DNA of 64,000 nucleotides. Origin: Notamacropus eugenii (taxonomy: Eukaryota > Chordata > Mammalia > Diprotodontia > Macropodidae). The notes under the pieces were generated by a model. That model was not told where the DNA came from. It saw only the letters and a program-made list of their open reading frames with translations, and made no database searches. Below are positions 1 through 12,084 of this stretch, piece after piece. The stretch covers positions 352,077,890 through 352,141,889 of the forward strand of contig NC_092873.1 of NCBI RefSeq assembly GCF_028372415.1. Direction: 5' to 3'. Both the position numbers and the translations under genes were made by a program. Numbering within the stretch: position 1 is the stretch's first letter; each line of letters opens with the position of its first letter.

Positions 1-490
1 AAATTCTTTTTATAAAGAACTTAAAAATCATTAACAAACACACATTTTAGAACACAAAGAATGAAAGATAATTTCAGAAGAAATGAACTTCTGTTACATA
101 TAGTTTGCACTTTAAAAGTATATATTAAATTTAGCAAAGTAGCAAAGTTTTCTGGTCTATCTGTGCCCCTTCTGAATGTCTTTTGTTTTCTTCTAGATAT
201 CATAAAATGTTTTATTAATTTTCTTTTCCTTTTATGTGTATTTTTATGTTTGTCACTAATCTCTAATTCATCTCCTACATGGTAAATAATCATAACATTG
301 GTCAGATCTCTGATGTCTTTAAAAGTTATTTTCCTTACATTATTATCGTCATAAACTATTCTCTTAGTTCCACTAATTTTATTCTTTATCAGTTCATACA
401 AGTCTTCTCAAGCTTCTCTGAATTTTTTACATTCATTGTTTGAATACAATAAAATTTGATAACATTCATATAACAGAATGTGTTTAGTCC
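1..490. other. AT-rich intergenic sequence, no gene seen
   Basis: AT-rich DNA with short open frames on both strands that overlap each other and show no recognisable domain. I see no gene or clear repeat here. Confidence 0.5.
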
Positions 491-494
491 TTCC

Positions 495-605
495 CCCAAT
501 TGGTAACACTGAGAGGTTGAGTGACTTTCCTAGGATGTCAGAGGTAGCCCTTGAATCCAGGTCATACTGAGTCTAAGCCTAGTTTTAGCCACTACACTGC
601 TTCCT
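495..605 (-). repeat. tRNA-headed SINE fragment
   Basis: Reads on the minus strand as the SINE head: a decayed copy of the 'gacttgcc..ggtcacac..tttgaa' block, followed by the 'ccactacactgc' box where SINE copies begin. Old and truncated. Confidence 0.5.
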
Positions 606-799
606 TTCAGTATATAATTGTAATAAATAATGCCACTGTACCCCAACCCCAAGCTCTGTCACTCCTTCCTTCCTTCTTTCCTTTCTTTCTTCACTTTTTT
701 AAAACATCTCTATCACTACCCACTAACTTACCCTCCTCCTTAGATGTCTTTCTCTTGTGACAAATAAATATAGCCAGGCAAATTCAACAAATACATAGT

Positions 800-890
800 T
801 TAGATGCCATGGTGCACTGGAGATAGAGCTGACCTTAGGCAAGTCAATTAACCTTTCCAGGCCTCAGTTTCCTCATCTATAATCCTGTGA
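800..890 (+). repeat. MIR-like SINE fragment
   Basis: Contains the typical SINE core words 'ggcaagtcaattaacc' and 'cctcagtttcctcatct' in plus orientation, after a shortened head. Confidence 0.55.
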
Positions 891-1436
891 TCGTATGAAA
901 ATAACTTATTCAGGTTTCTAATATTGAAAATAAAAGTGGACTCACTTCAGAATGCCCCAAAATCCATTTATTAGGAACACAAGGAAATGTGTGTATTTAT
1001 AATAAATATTATATGTATATATTAAATATAGATGTATAGAAGTTTGTATATATAATCACATGGCCCTAGGACACTGGAAAATTCCTATGGAAAAGGAAAA
1101 TTGTAACCATACAATAAAACCATAAGAATTCTGTCCACATAGTATTGAATGAATACTGCTCGTGCTTTGGAAATGTGAAGGCAAGTTCTCTTAATAGTGT
1201 TTGGTAGCAGAAACTTAAATAATAGCAAATAAAATAAAACAAGATATCCAACCCTAATCTTTTTCCTGAACATCAGTCCTTAGCCAACTGTGCTACATAC
1301 ATCTCCAACTGTATGTCCTATCTGAATCTCAAATGTAATATGTAAGAAAGAGAACTAATTATCTTGTAGGCCTTTCTCCATATTTCCCTGGTTTTTCTGA
1401 GGATATAACCAGCCCTCAGGTCACAAGGTTTGCCAC

Positions 1437-2170
1437 TTCAAAGTCATGCCTGATTCTTCCCTATCTCTAGCCTCCTACATCTGACCGGTTGCCTAGGCAA
1501 TTACTTCCACAATATCTCTCCCATTCATTCATTCCCTTTTCAGTGCTTACATGACCACTAGTCTAGTTTAGGCCCTAATCATCTCTCATTCAGACTAATG
1601 TAATAGCCTCCCATTGATCTCCCTTCTTTCATTCTCTTGCCTTCCCAATCCATCCTCCCCTCAGTGATTGAAATAGTCTTGGATCTGACCATGTCAGTTT
1701 CCCTACCAAAAATCTTCAGTGTCTCCCTATTGCCTCAAGGATAAAATGCAAACTCCTCAGCTTGGCATGCAATGTCCTCCACAATTTGACTTCAGGATAC
1801 ATTTTCAGACATTTCACATTACTCCTCCTCATACACTCAACATTTCAGCCAAATTGACCACTAACTGTTCTGCAGACTCCACATTCCTTCTCACACTTCT
1901 GGGTCTTTGCTCAAACTCTCCCCTGCTTAGAATGCACAGCCTCCGGAGTTCTACCTTTTAGAATCTTTTAGCTTCCCTCAGGGTTTAGCTCAGATCCCAC
2001 TTCTGATGGAAACGCTTTCTCTGAGCACCCACTGTTAGCGTTCTTCCTCCGACTGGCTTTGGATTTAACTACCTGTACAATGCTGCATCTCTTATAGTGG
2101 GAATGCTTCATTTGTTTCTTTGTATCTCCAGCTAACACATAATAAGACTTAAGTATTTATTACATTGTGG
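1437..2170 (+). repeat. L2 LINE 3' end
   Basis: Follows the L2 3' region in order: 'gatctgaccatgtca', 'tctccctattgcct', 'gggtctttgctc', a 'gcttagaatgc' block, 'gcttccctcagggtttagctc', and 'aacacataataagact' near the element end. About 730 bp, old and with no open frame of interest. Confidence 0.75.
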
Positions 2171-2199
2171 GTTTTTTAAATCGAATCTTCAATCTCTTC

Positions 2200-2835
2200 C
2201 TATCAACGCCTTTCAAAAACAAGTTCCCATCTTTCCTATCATTAAAAAAATTTTTTTTTTATTTGACTCTGCCTTCCTCTCATACTATCACAGCATATTT
2301 TTCCTCCATTTCTTGCATAAACTGCTAGAGTCATCTACATTCATGGCTTCTACTTCCTTAGTTACCAGTGATTTCTCAACGGCTAAATCCTTTCCTGCTG
2401 GCTTCATTGTATCGTGTCTTTTTATACCATTGATCAAATCTCTTCTTCTTTCTTTAGCTTCTGCAACACTTCTCTCTTCTGGTTCTCTCTCTCTCTTTCT
2501 TTCTCTCTCTCTCTGCCTCTGTCTCCCTTTCTCTCTCTCTCCTCCTCTCTTCCTCCCTCCTTAACCTCCCTGTTTCCCTCCCTGTCCATTCCTCCCTCCC
2601 TTCCTCCCTCTGTTTTCCTCCCTTCTCTTTTACTCCCCCTTTTCCTCCTTCCCTTCCTCTCTCCTTTCCTCTCTTGCTACCTCCTCCCTCCTCTTTAAGC
2701 AAAGGTATATCGTAAGGTTCTATTCTCTTTTTTCTTCTCTGCTCTCTATGTACTCTGTCTCTCTTAATGATCTTATCTATTTCCATAGGTTTGATTATCT
2801 CTCTGCAGATGACTCTCAAAATACATACACAGACA
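2200..2835 (+). repeat. L2 LINE, reverse-transcriptase region, interrupted by a TC tract
   Basis: L2 ORF2 words appear in order: an 'accattgatcaaatctcttcttc' type stretch at about 2427, 'cttctctcttctggttctc' just before the pyrimidine tract, then 'gatgactctcaaaatac' at 2808-2824 after it. The TC tract at 2478-2700 has expanded inside the L2. The same element probably continues at 3345-3690. Confidence 0.6.
2478..2700 (+). repeat. Polypyrimidine (TC/TCCC) low-complexity tract
   Basis: About 220 bp almost wholly C and T on the plus strand, a mix of TC, TTTC and TCCC units. It makes long spurious open frames on both strands. Such mirror-like tracts can form triplex DNA in vitro. Confidence 0.9.
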
Positions 2836-2850
2836 TAGCACAATTCACAT

Positions 2851-2851
2851 A

Positions 2852-2888
<37 letters not shown>

Positions 2889-2953
2889 TATATGTACATA
2901 TATATATATATACACATTGCACCAAGACTTCTGGGGCCCTGTATATATATATG

Positions 2954-2984
<31 letters not shown>

Positions 2985-2992
2985 ACACATAT
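2851..2992 (+). repeat. TA and TATG microsatellites
   Basis: A (TA)n run at about 2853-2884 and a second at about 2896-2912, then a (TATG)n run at about 2941-2986, all inside the broken L2 and just before a SINE. Confidence 0.9.
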
Positions 2993-2998
2993 AAAAAG

Positions 2999-3245
2999 AT
3001 AGGCAGTTAGGTGGCATGGTGGATACTGGACCTGGAATCAGGAAGACCTGAGTTCAGATCTCCCCTCTGATACTTACTAACGGCGTGACTTTGTGTCACT
3101 TAATCTCCAGTTTCCTCGGCTGTAAAATGAGGGCAATAATAATATCTGCTCCCTAGGGTCATTGTGCAGATAACTGAGATGATGCTTGGAAAGTGTTTTA
3201 CGAACCTTAAAACACTATTTAAGGGCTAGCTGTTATTATTATTAT
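2999..3245 (+). repeat. tRNA-headed SINE with CORE/MIR-type tail (type B)
   Basis: Starts with a 'ggcagttaggtggc' head and 'cctgagttcagatc' B-box-like block, passes 'gtgacttt..cacttaatc', then 'aaaatgagggcaataataatat' and 'aaagtgttttacgaacctt', and ends in a (TTA)n tail. Near full length, about 245 bp. Confidence 0.8.
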
Positions 3246-3344
3246 GTGATATATTATATTTGCATAGATACAAATATATATTTATGTATATTTACATAAT
3301 ACATGAGTATATGAGCTATATATATATGAATATAGGAGCTAACT

Positions 3345-3690
3345 CCTATTGGATCTGTTGGATCCTGTTGATCTCGAATTCAACACATCCAAAACACAAC
3401 TCATGATTTTTACCCCTAGACTCTCTCTCTAAACTCTCCCTAATTCCATTGATGGTACCACAGCCCTCATGATACCTCAGGTTCATCACTAGAAATTTTT
3501 TTCACTCTTTCCACTTTTTTTCCCAATATTTAAACACTTCTCAAATCTGATAGATTCTATTTATAGATAGTTTCTTCTCATCTTTGATTTTTTTTTTACT
3601 CACATGGACACCACTCTAATTCATTTTAAGCATCTCCTGCCTGCACTGTCATAACTTTCTGTTTGCTTTCCCTTTCTCCAGTCTCTGTCC
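3345..3690 (+). repeat. L2 LINE fragment
   Basis: Contains the L2 words 'aattcaacacatccaaaac' and 'aactcatgatttttacccc', then the 'ccattgatggtaccac' block. Same strand and next in order after the L2 at 2200-2835, so probably one element. Confidence 0.65.
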
Positions 3691-3699
3691 TGTCACCAA

Positions 3700-3910
3700 T
3701 AAACCAATCAATAAGACCTTAATATACTCTAGCTATGTCCTAGGCACGGTGTTAGCTGCTGAGATTAGAAATAATTAAATATCCCTACCCTCAAGGAGCT
3801 AACATTCAATCTGAGAAGAAAAGTACATATATAATAAGTTCATGCAGATAAAATATAAAAAGAATAAACAAAAAGTCATTTAATGAAAGGTAGGGAGGGA
3901 GAGTGTTAGC
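3700..3910 (-). repeat. L2 LINE 3' end, antisense
   Basis: Antisense L2 3' end, beginning 'caatcaataagacctt' and followed by 'tcctaggcacggtgttagc' and 'ccctcaaggagctaacattc'. Opposite in direction to the L2 just before it. Confidence 0.65.
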
Positions 3911-4785
3911 AACTGAGGGAATTGTAAAAGACTTCATATAAATATGAACTCATATGAGATATGGACTCAAGAGACAGCTAGTCTTAGCAACTAAGAGTCA
4001 AGAAGTATAAAGGACCAAACCCTAGGAATCGGGCTAAGCAGCCTGGCTAATATGACATGTCGTACCTAAGGGAACCTATGTGAGTACAACATAAGGAGAC
4101 AAAGTCTTTCGAGACCTAGTGGTATGAGTTATCTTTACCCTCAGTGTTAACCCTAGTATTTGACATACATATCTCGTCATTTTACTCTAAATTTGAGCTC
4201 ACATTTCCCAGAGATATATGTATTTGTGGCAGAGCATGCTCTATATTTAAGGAGAGGGTGTTTTATAATTACTGTTCTTACTATGCCATTTTAGCAAATG
4301 CCCTTGCTAAGAGTTAATTGTGTCTACAGGCTGACTGTTAATGAGAAGCACACATATTATTTTAGAATTATATTATGTAATTTTATACATGTATATTATT
4401 TATAACACAATAAATTATATATTATATGTAACATATAATAATATTATATTATTAATGTATTACATAAATGATATTTATGTAATTGGTATTATATTAGTTA
4501 TATACATTAATAGTTATAATAGCCAACCTTAGAGCACTTCTAGACCCGAGATAGCAGGCATCTGGAGATCAGACTTATACGTATTCCCTGAGATGGGGCT
4601 ATACATATATAAAGAAAACCAAAATGTATACAAAGTAATTAATTTGGGGAAGGGGCATAGTACAGGTCTAATATGAAGGTCAATTTAAAGCCAAGTTTAA
4701 ATAATTCTGCTTAGCATGAAAGGCTTTCTATAAACTCACACTAGCCTATATATCTAGCCTTATCTAATATGCCTGTCCTTGTATT
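3911..4785. other. Intergenic, AT-rich, no gene seen
   Basis: No gene or clear repeat family. Positions 4341-4530 are very AT-rich (mostly TA, TAT and ATT words), which gives a 63-codon open frame of low-complexity composition that I do not regard as coding. Confidence 0.5.
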
Positions 4786-4789
4786 CTAA

Positions 4790-5170
4790 CTGATTGGAAT
4801 ACTCTACCTAGCAGATACATAAATTATACAAACTGAACCTTTATCTGAATTATTACTTATGCCTAGAATAACATCACCACCCCACCCCCGCCAATTCCAC
4901 TAAATGTCTACCTATCATTTAAAACCTAAAGCCAGAAAGGTTTCACCGATCAACCTGACCACTAACAGTAATAACTTCCCCAGCTCCCAACCCCAAGCCC
5001 TATATAGTACTTTGTTTTCTAATTATGTGATGCATTCAGTTTGTATTTTATAGCTATCAGTGTTCGTGTCTCATCTTCCTCCTGGATTGTAAAGTCTAGG
5101 AGGACAAGGACCAGGTCTTATCTAAACTTCATTACTGTCCCAATGCCTCACACAGCAGAGTCCAAACAGG
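4790..5170 (+). repeat. L2-like LINE 3' end
   Basis: Diverged but ordered L2-like 3' words: 'tctacctatcatttaaaacc', 'ggattgtaaagtctaggagg', 'gacaaggaccaggtcttat' and 'cccaatgcctcacacagcag'. Confidence 0.5.
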
Positions 5171-5194
5171 AAGCACCTAGTGTTGTATATGAAG

Positions 5195-5580
5195 GATTCA
5201 GTGTCTTTGTCTGGATGAAAAGGTCAGTGTTTTTGTGTCTGAAAGGGGATATGTGTGTCAGTCTGAATGGGTCTATGTGTGTCTATGGGGCAGTCAGTTT
5301 GGTTTAACTGAAGGGTTCACTATACGAATGTTTATGTAAAGGGACTATTGTCTATCTTATGGTATCAGTGTCTAAGGAAGTCAGTGTGTCTATATAAGCA
5401 GGTCAAAGTGTATGTATGCTTCAGAAAGGTTTAGTGTATGTCAGTATATATATCACTATGTGCATGTCTGCCTGAGATGGTCTGTATATATTTCTCTAAG
5501 GAGTTTACTAAGTGTTAGATTCCATTTAATGTCATCAGTATGCTTGTACTTGAGGTGGAAAATGTGTGTGTTAGAGAGTA

Positions 5581-5631
<51 letters not shown>

Positions 5632-6185
5632 CTGTATCTATAGATGGGTGGAGGGGTAGGATCATTGAGTATCTGTAGGAAGGGCTTTAATGTGCATTTC
5701 TGTCTACGTGTGAGGGCTTTAAGCCCTCATGTATGTCATGTAATGGGCAAAATAGTGTGTGTGGGTTTGTCTGATGGGCTCATTACATATTTGTCTTAGA
5801 GGATCAACATATATTTATATGAAGTAATAAGGGTATGTCTATATAAGAAGAATCAGTGAATTTGTGTCTGAGGAAATTATTGTATTTTTACAGGAGATTC
5901 CTACATATGAAGGGATCAGTATATAGCATCTGCCTGAGAGGTCAGTATGCTTAGGGGCATACTGTATTAGTCTACATGACTGTAGTATGTGTTATGTTGT
6001 ATGTCCCAGAGGGAACTGTAAATTTGTCTGTATACATACACCGACTACCTTAGAGAATAATTCTTATTCAAATGGACAAATATGAATACAATAAACCCTT
6101 TGGACAGGCTAATATACACCAATGACCTAAGATAATCACATTGACCCCTTTCAGACATAAACATATATTTGCATACACATATGTA
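5195..6185 (+). repeat. Decayed TG-rich minisatellite, unit about 24-30 bp
   Basis: The stretch breaks into many unequal units that each approximate 'ggggtcagtgtgtttgtctga', for example near 5195, 5220, 5370, 5853, 5915 and 5940. Units are heavily diverged and vary in length. Up to about 6030 they read on the plus strand; at about 6035-6185 the same motif reads on the minus strand ('cattgacccctttcagacat' is its complement). A related block lies at 8200-8640. Confidence 0.65.
5585..5629 (+). repeat. (TG)n microsatellite
   Basis: About 45 bp of uninterrupted TG, embedded in and probably expanded from a minisatellite unit. Confidence 0.97.
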
Positions 6186-6249
6186 TATATAACTGCATCA
6201 GAAAAATAAGACATTGAATCTTGTCATCTGAACAAACATCTTAGATAGA

Positions 6250-6335
6250 TGTAAATAAATAACATATGAATGAATTAAATAAATTAAAAGACATTTGTAA
6301 AGCATTTACTATATGCAAAATCACTGTGCTAAATG
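6250..6335 (-). repeat. L2 end fragment, antisense
   Basis: Contains 'taaagcatttactatatgc' and 'ctgtgctaaatgc', the antisense start of the L2 3' end seen elsewhere in the window. Confidence 0.5.
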
Positions 6336-7025
6336 CTAACCAGCTGTCACCAACTGAGAAGTAAACCCAAGAACCCTTTAAATGATATCATTTCACCACT
6401 ACTTGCCCTGCTTCTAGTCCACTCCTTTTCCCCAACTACTACCAAGAGCAACTGCCAACTCCAGGCAAGCCATGCTAACAAAGGCAATTGGAAAAACAGG
6501 AGGCAGCATGTACCAAGCAGGCTTCCTGTACATAAGAGCCCCAGGAATAGTATCACCCCCAAGGCCATGAGCCCTGCTTCCAGTTTAGCTCCACAACCAT
6601 CCCCTAGGAAAACAAACTTATGGAGACTCAACTTGCAAGGCATACCTTAGGTCATTCCCAGTTGGGCTGACTGACATGTAATCATGAATATAGGAGCCTC
6701 TGTTCTTTGTCTCTTTGTATAATGCCCTGGTACACAGTGAATGCTGAATAAATGATCAATGTATCTATGTGTGCTTTCCTGTTCTTAGGTGAAGTATGGA
6801 AGACAGCTATGATCTTGTGAGCTTCAAAATCTCTAAAGAGCCACCAGGGGTCCAGGAACTGGATTCTATACCAGAGTTTGTCAGCAGCTGAGCCCAGTGA
6901 GGCACCAACACATTCCTGAGGATTAACCTGCTTGACCCAGCACAGCAGTGAACCCACGGTATAGTCAAGATACTGAATCATTGCAAGCAATGGATTGACT
7001 CTCTCCATTGGCTATGCCAGTTTTA
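6336..7025. other. Unassigned intergenic sequence
   Basis: About 690 bp of moderate GC with no repeat family I recognise. Overlapping open frames exist on both strands (105, 98 and 108 codons) without a recognisable domain or conserved motif. It could be unique sequence or a very old element. Confidence 0.4.
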
Positions 7026-7029
7026 GAAG

Positions 7030-7745
7030 CAAATTTTTTAGGTTCCATTTCACACACATCAGATTAGCAAAGATGACAAGAAAAATGATAAACGATAGAG
7101 GGACTTGGAGATCATGGGGACATTAATGCACTTTAGTGAATCTGTGAATTGGTACAGATATTCTGGAAAGCAATTTGGAATTTTGTTTAAATAGTTACTA
7201 AACTGTGTATGCCCTTTGACCTAGTGATAACATTACCAGCATTATAGCCCAAAGAGTTCAAAGAAAGAGGGAAAAGACTCATGTACACAATATATATGGC
7301 AGTGATTTTTGTGGTAGCAAAGAATTAGAAATTAAGGGGGTCCTCATCAGTTGGAGGATGGCTAAAGAAATCATGGTATAGGAATTCAATGAAGTAGTCT
7401 TTGCCAGAAGAAATAATAAAAGGGATGATTTTAGAAAAATCTGGGAAGATTTGTAAAAACTGATGCAGAGTAAAGTAAGCAGAAACAGAACAGTTTATAG
7501 AATAACAATACCGTTAAAACAAACAACTATGGAAGACTTAAGAATTCTGATCAGTGCGCTCAACAACCATTCCGGAGGTACAATAATGAATCATGCTACC
7601 TACCTCCTGACAGGCACATATTTTTGGATATGGCCATTTGGGGATTGTTTTGCTGGAGTACACCTATTTGTTAAAAGGATGTTTTTCACTTGACAGGTTA
7701 GAAGGGGTAGAAAGAAGAGAAAATTAATTGTTAAGTTTTTAAATT
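7030..7745 (+). repeat. Marsupial L1 LINE 3' end
   Basis: Reads through the marsupial L1 3' region in order: 'cacatcagattagcaaagatg', 'gccctttgacctagtgata', 'ttgtggtagcaaagaatt', 'tcatcagttggaggatggct', 'actgatgcagagtaaagt', 'atgctacctacctcctgac', ending near an AT-rich tail. About 700 bp, diverged. Confidence 0.85.
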
Positions 7746-8199
7746 TTTAATTTTAAAAAGGAAATTAATTTAGTGTGGCTGATGCTTTGTAGCATTTGTA
7801 GTGTAGTCCACTCTCCCCAGGTTCAGAAGTGACAGAGTAATAGGAGAAATGCATTGTAACTTTGGTTCTTGCAATATCTTTTCATTACATATCTCTGTAA
7901 AAGCTAATTTATTTCAATTGGTTAAAATGATAGTGCAGTGCCAATCACTAGGTCAATGGGTGGTTTAGGGTAGATACCAATTGGCAGAACTCACATAATA
8001 TTGAAGAGAAAGCTAGTAGATTGATATTGGAAAGAACACAGTGGATTGGGAGCTCAAGTTAGTAAAATTATAAAGACAATTACAACCTCTTCAGGTTACC
8101 TCTGAAACCATAAGGCAAAGATGTAGCTATTTAGTTATCTGAGTATCTGACTCATCAGTGAAAGTGGGAGTTGGGATAAAGATCCCCTAAAAGTCTATA
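7746..8199. other. Intergenic, nothing recognised
   Basis: No gene, RNA gene or clear repeat seen between the L1 3' end and the second TG-rich block. Confidence 0.45.
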
Positions 8200-8640
<441 letters not shown>

Positions 8641-8644
8641 ATAC

Positions 8645-9070
8645 CTATCTCCTCAATTTCTACCTCACCCTTTAAAATTGGGTATCACCCAAGGTTCTCT
8701 CATTTGCCCTTAAAAAAAACCTCTGTACTCTTTCCTTTGATCATATCATACACTTCTGTGTATCATACACTCTGCAGAAGACTCCCAGATGTATCTACCC
8801 AACCTTCACACACATAAACATACACATATCATCAATATCACCATCACCATCATCATCATGATCTCCATTCCTTTATTTCCAATTGCCTACCTTTACACCT
8901 AGATGTCCTACCAAAACCTCAAACTTAACATATCCAAAATTAACTTCATCTTCATTCCCAAACCTCTTTCTTACCTTACCTTCTTAATTTTTGTTGATGT
9001 CACCATTGTCTTCAGTATCACTACCCAGAGTAACCTTGGAATTGTCTTTAACTTTCTTCCTTAATCCCTC
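8645..9070 (+). repeat. L2 LINE fragment
   Basis: L2 words in order: 'gactcccagatgtatctacc', 'caattgcctacctttacacc', 'agatgtcctaccaaaacctc', 'aaacttaacatatccaaaat' and 'ccttggaattgtctttaac'. Contains an ATC/CAT-rich patch near 8830-8860. Confidence 0.75.
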
Positions 9071-9077
9071 TCCAATA

Positions 9078-9330
9078 TTCAGTTCAATCCAACTAGTATT
9101 TATTAAACAACTATGATACAAAAGGTATTGTTCTAGGCATTGGGATACAAAGACAAAAATGAAAAACAGGTCTTGCCATCAAGGAGGATATTACATTTAA
9201 AACATAAGTTTATATAAGAAAGTCTGAGGAAAGACAGAACAGCAGGAAGATTAGGAAAGGCTTTCTGGTGGAGGTGCATTCCAGGTATGTAGGATAGTCT
9301 ATACAAAGAGAGAGGCAAGCAATTGCCAAA
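9078..9330 (-). repeat. L2 LINE 3' end, antisense
   Basis: Starts 'gttcaatccaactagtatt', then 'gttctaggcattgggataca', 'cttgccatcaaggagg' and 'aggctttctggtggagg', which is the antisense 3' end of L2. Lies tail against the plus-strand L2 before it. Confidence 0.65.
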
Positions 9331-9454
9331 CTCCAAGACAAAACTGTCCTTCAGATAAATGTGCTGACAGAAACAATCTGAAAGCAGCTAAAAGGCAAAA
9401 GTACTGACTAGAGGTAGGAATAACCTTGCTACATTGTTGTCCATCAATTAATTT

Positions 9455-9712
9455 AATTGTTGTTATTTAATCATTTTCCAGTCATATCTGATTCTTGGGT
9501 TTTTGTTTATTTGTTTGTTTTTTGGTAAAGATACTGGGGCAATTTGCCATTTCCTTCCTCAACTCATTTTATAGAAGCGGAAATGGAGGCAAACAAGGTT
9601 AAGGGACTTGCCTAGGATTACACAGCTAATAAATACCTGAGGCCAAATCTGAACTCAGGAAAAAGAGTCTTCCTGACTCCAAGTCTGGCATTCTACCCAT
9701 TGTGTCACAGAG
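9455..9712 (-). repeat. tRNA-headed SINE with RTE-like tail (type A), near full length
   Basis: On the plus strand it shows the reversed order expected of a minus-strand copy: tail 'tatctgattcttgg', 'gataactgg..gccatttcctt' core, 'gaggcaaacaaggttaaggg', 'cacagctaataaat', 'tctgaactcagg', 'cttcctgactccaagtctgg' and 'ctacccattgtgtcac' at the head. A T/G-rich insertion lies in the tail. Confidence 0.85.
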
Positions 9713-10115
9713 GTTTGAAGCATATATCTGACAAACCCTAAAGCAGAGAATTGTTTGGGCACTGTTAGGTGTGAGCCTGAAGAGAGTACCCTGTTCAGGT
9801 TAAATTTTAGGATGAAATAAAGCACTTGTAATACATTGAATAATTAACAAAACTTTATCTGAACAAAGCAAGCATATATAACAAAGAGGTAGTGACACTT
9901 AACTTGTATAGGTAATGCCTTCCTGGAAACACATCTGACAGGTAGGGCAGGGTATGGTGACCTGAATGATCTTCAGACAGTTTTGTCACTGTTTAGTGAA
10001 AACTAATCACTGTTGCACTCTTGTTAGGGGAGGAAGTGGAAATCATAGCAGATGTTGGTCCTATCATAAGCACTGTGGGAAAATTACATATATTATCAAA
10101 CAAGATATTCCATCT
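9713..10115. other. Intergenic, nothing recognised
   Basis: No gene, RNA gene or clear repeat seen. Short open frames lack features. Confidence 0.45.
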
Positions 10116-10119
10116 TCTG

Positions 10120-10460
10120 ACACCAAGCATTCTCACTGGCTGACTCTCATATCTGTTAAGCTCTCTCTTCTCATCTCTGTCCTTTGCTTTCCCTGGATTC
10201 GTTCAAATCCCAGCTAAAAATTCCACCTTCTACAAGAAACCTTTCCCAATCCCCCTTAATTCTGGTACCTTCCCTCTGTTGATGATTTCCAATTTATTCT
10301 ATACATAGCTTACTTATAAATAGTTGTTTGCACATTGTCTCCTCATTAGATTATGAGCTCCTCAAGAGTAGGAAGTGTCTTTTACCTTTCTTTATATCTC
10401 CAACAGGAGGATGGGGTCTGGCACATAGTAGACACTTAATAATGACTGACTGATTGTATT
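10120..10460 (+). repeat. L2 LINE 3' end
   Basis: Typical L2 3' end: 'caaatcccagctaaaaattcc', 'accttctacaagaaaccttt', 'accttccctctgttgatgat', 'attagattatgagctcctc', 'ggcacatagtagacacttaa'. Confidence 0.85.
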
Positions 10461-11420
10461 GTAGCTGATAAAAATGTGGATTCTGGATTTATCAACCTAA
10501 GGTAGAGATTGGTCACTATCCATAAGGCACAAATTTGAGGCATTAGAAGCAATAGGAAAAGAAAGGAGATTAGAAGATGAACAGCTGAAGATCAGAAGAA
10601 TGAGAAGATACAATAGTCACCTGAAGAGAGAAACAAACCAGAGAAGAACAGATGATAAAGCCATCTGCTTCAGGATGCCAGTTGAGGGAACTGACTAAAG
10701 GCCAGCAGGCTCTGCAGTTGCTTGAAAGCCCATTGAAGCAGAACTCTGCTGCCATGTGAAGAGCGGCTGAGCTGGCTGCTCTTTAGCCCCATCTAGAGCT
10801 CAAGAGCTTACTGAGGGCAGAAAAGCCCTGCAGATGCTCTGGGAGCTGATTGGTGGAAAACAAAATCCTTCCCTCTTGTGAAGGAAGAGTTGACTGGGCT
10901 AATTGCCCTCTATCGCCATCTACAGACTATAGAGAGGAAACCTCTGAGGGGCTTGTCAGTGGTGTCGTCTACTATCCTCTACCATCTGAAAGTCAGATAT
11001 TCTTTAAAACCCCAGAGAACATGACTAAGGAACTTTTCAGTTCTCAGACTTAAAGGAGTGCTTATCCCTGAAATATATTCAGCACCCAGCCTTATAGGTC
11101 CTTGCCTTACGGTTACCATTTCAGTGAAAGGTGTATTACTATTATGATTAGAGTTTGGCACTGCTTTGGTGGCCAAGAAGAGCAGAGAAGTCTAGCAGAA
11201 GATCATATAGGAAGGCTCAGAAGAGAAGCAGAGGAACACATGATACAGAATAGAATTCTGTGGTCCAGAGTTACTCCAAGCACATGTGCCTCATAGGTAG
11301 ATTTTTGTAAGGGTTTATCCACTCTTCCCCCCCAGACACTATGTCCATCGGTGAGCAGTCTATATACCTTTTACAATTCAATCTTCCTCAAATAACTCCT
11401 CAAAAAAGAGTGCCAAAACT
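10461..11420. other. Unassigned moderate-GC block
   Basis: About 960 bp with no repeat consensus I recognise. Two related words, 'agccccatctagagctc' near 10786 and 'cgccatctacagactatag' near 10914, lie about 130 bp apart. Short plus-strand open frames of 64-67 codons have no domain. It may be an old LTR-type element or unique sequence; I cannot decide. Confidence 0.35.
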
Positions 11421-11424
11421 TGAA

Positions 11425-11620
11425 GTTTACAAGGCATGGGTTTGAATTCAACCTTGGAAAATTACAAGCAACGAGACCCTGTGTAAATTACTTAATGGCT
11501 GGTTTCCTCATTTGTAAAATAGGGTAATGGTACCTTTTGTTATTGTGAGATAATGCATAGAAAATCTTATAAATTTTAAAATGCTATTTAAATTTACTAT
11601 TCTTCATATTACAGAGTTTA
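11425..11620 (+). repeat. tRNA-headed SINE, CORE/MIR-type tail (type B)
   Basis: Contains 'ggtttgaattcaacc', 'gtgtaaattacttaatgg', 'tttcctcatttgtaaaatag', 'attgtgagataatgc' and 'aaatgctatttaaattta'. Diverged. Confidence 0.7.
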
Positions 11621-11654
11621 TGGAACGCTAGGCTGAGGAGACTATACTTTAGTA

Positions 11655-12050
11655 GGCAAACTCCTCAAGGTTGGCTACAATTTGATTCAAACTTCCTTTC
11701 ATAACATTGCTTACCAAACAATCTGTTTCAACCAAATCTGAGTTATTTTGTCTTTTACCCAACTAGGTTTTTTTCTAATTCTGCCTTTTGCAAGACTTTC
11801 ACCATACTTGGATTGAACTCCCCCAAATCAATCATCTCTTTCCCGAATCCTTCCCAAACACTTCCGCCAGTCCACTCCTATGCAAAAGACTTCTCTCCCT
11901 TGTCAGATTTCTCACAGTCCCTTGACCAGGGCCTTTCTTATAACCTCCTGCTTGCAACATAGTTACCACCAGACAGCATTGGTCTTTCTTTGCATTTCAT
12001 ATGGTGAGCTCCTTACTAGCAGCTTTGTTTCTTTGTATCCTTTTAAGTCA
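11655..12050 (+). repeat. L2-like LINE fragment
   Basis: Weak but ordered L2-like words including 'aggttggctacaatttgatt', 'gcaaaagacttctctccct' and 'catatggtgagctccttact'. Strongly diverged. Confidence 0.45.
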
Positions 12051-12084
12051 TCTTTCTCCCCAGTAGTGTCCTCCACCATTTTGG

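Noticed and set aside
2454-3017. 187-codon minus-strand frame rich in Arg, Glu and Tyr-Ile
   Set aside because: Translation of the TC tract and TA/TATG microsatellites; pure low complexity.
4341-4532. 63-codon frame rich in Tyr, Ile and Asn
   Set aside because: Product of an AT-rich low-complexity stretch.
6333-6650. 105-codon plus and 98-codon minus frames as a gene
   Set aside because: They overlap on opposite strands, lack a domain, promoter or splice context, and are not recognised.
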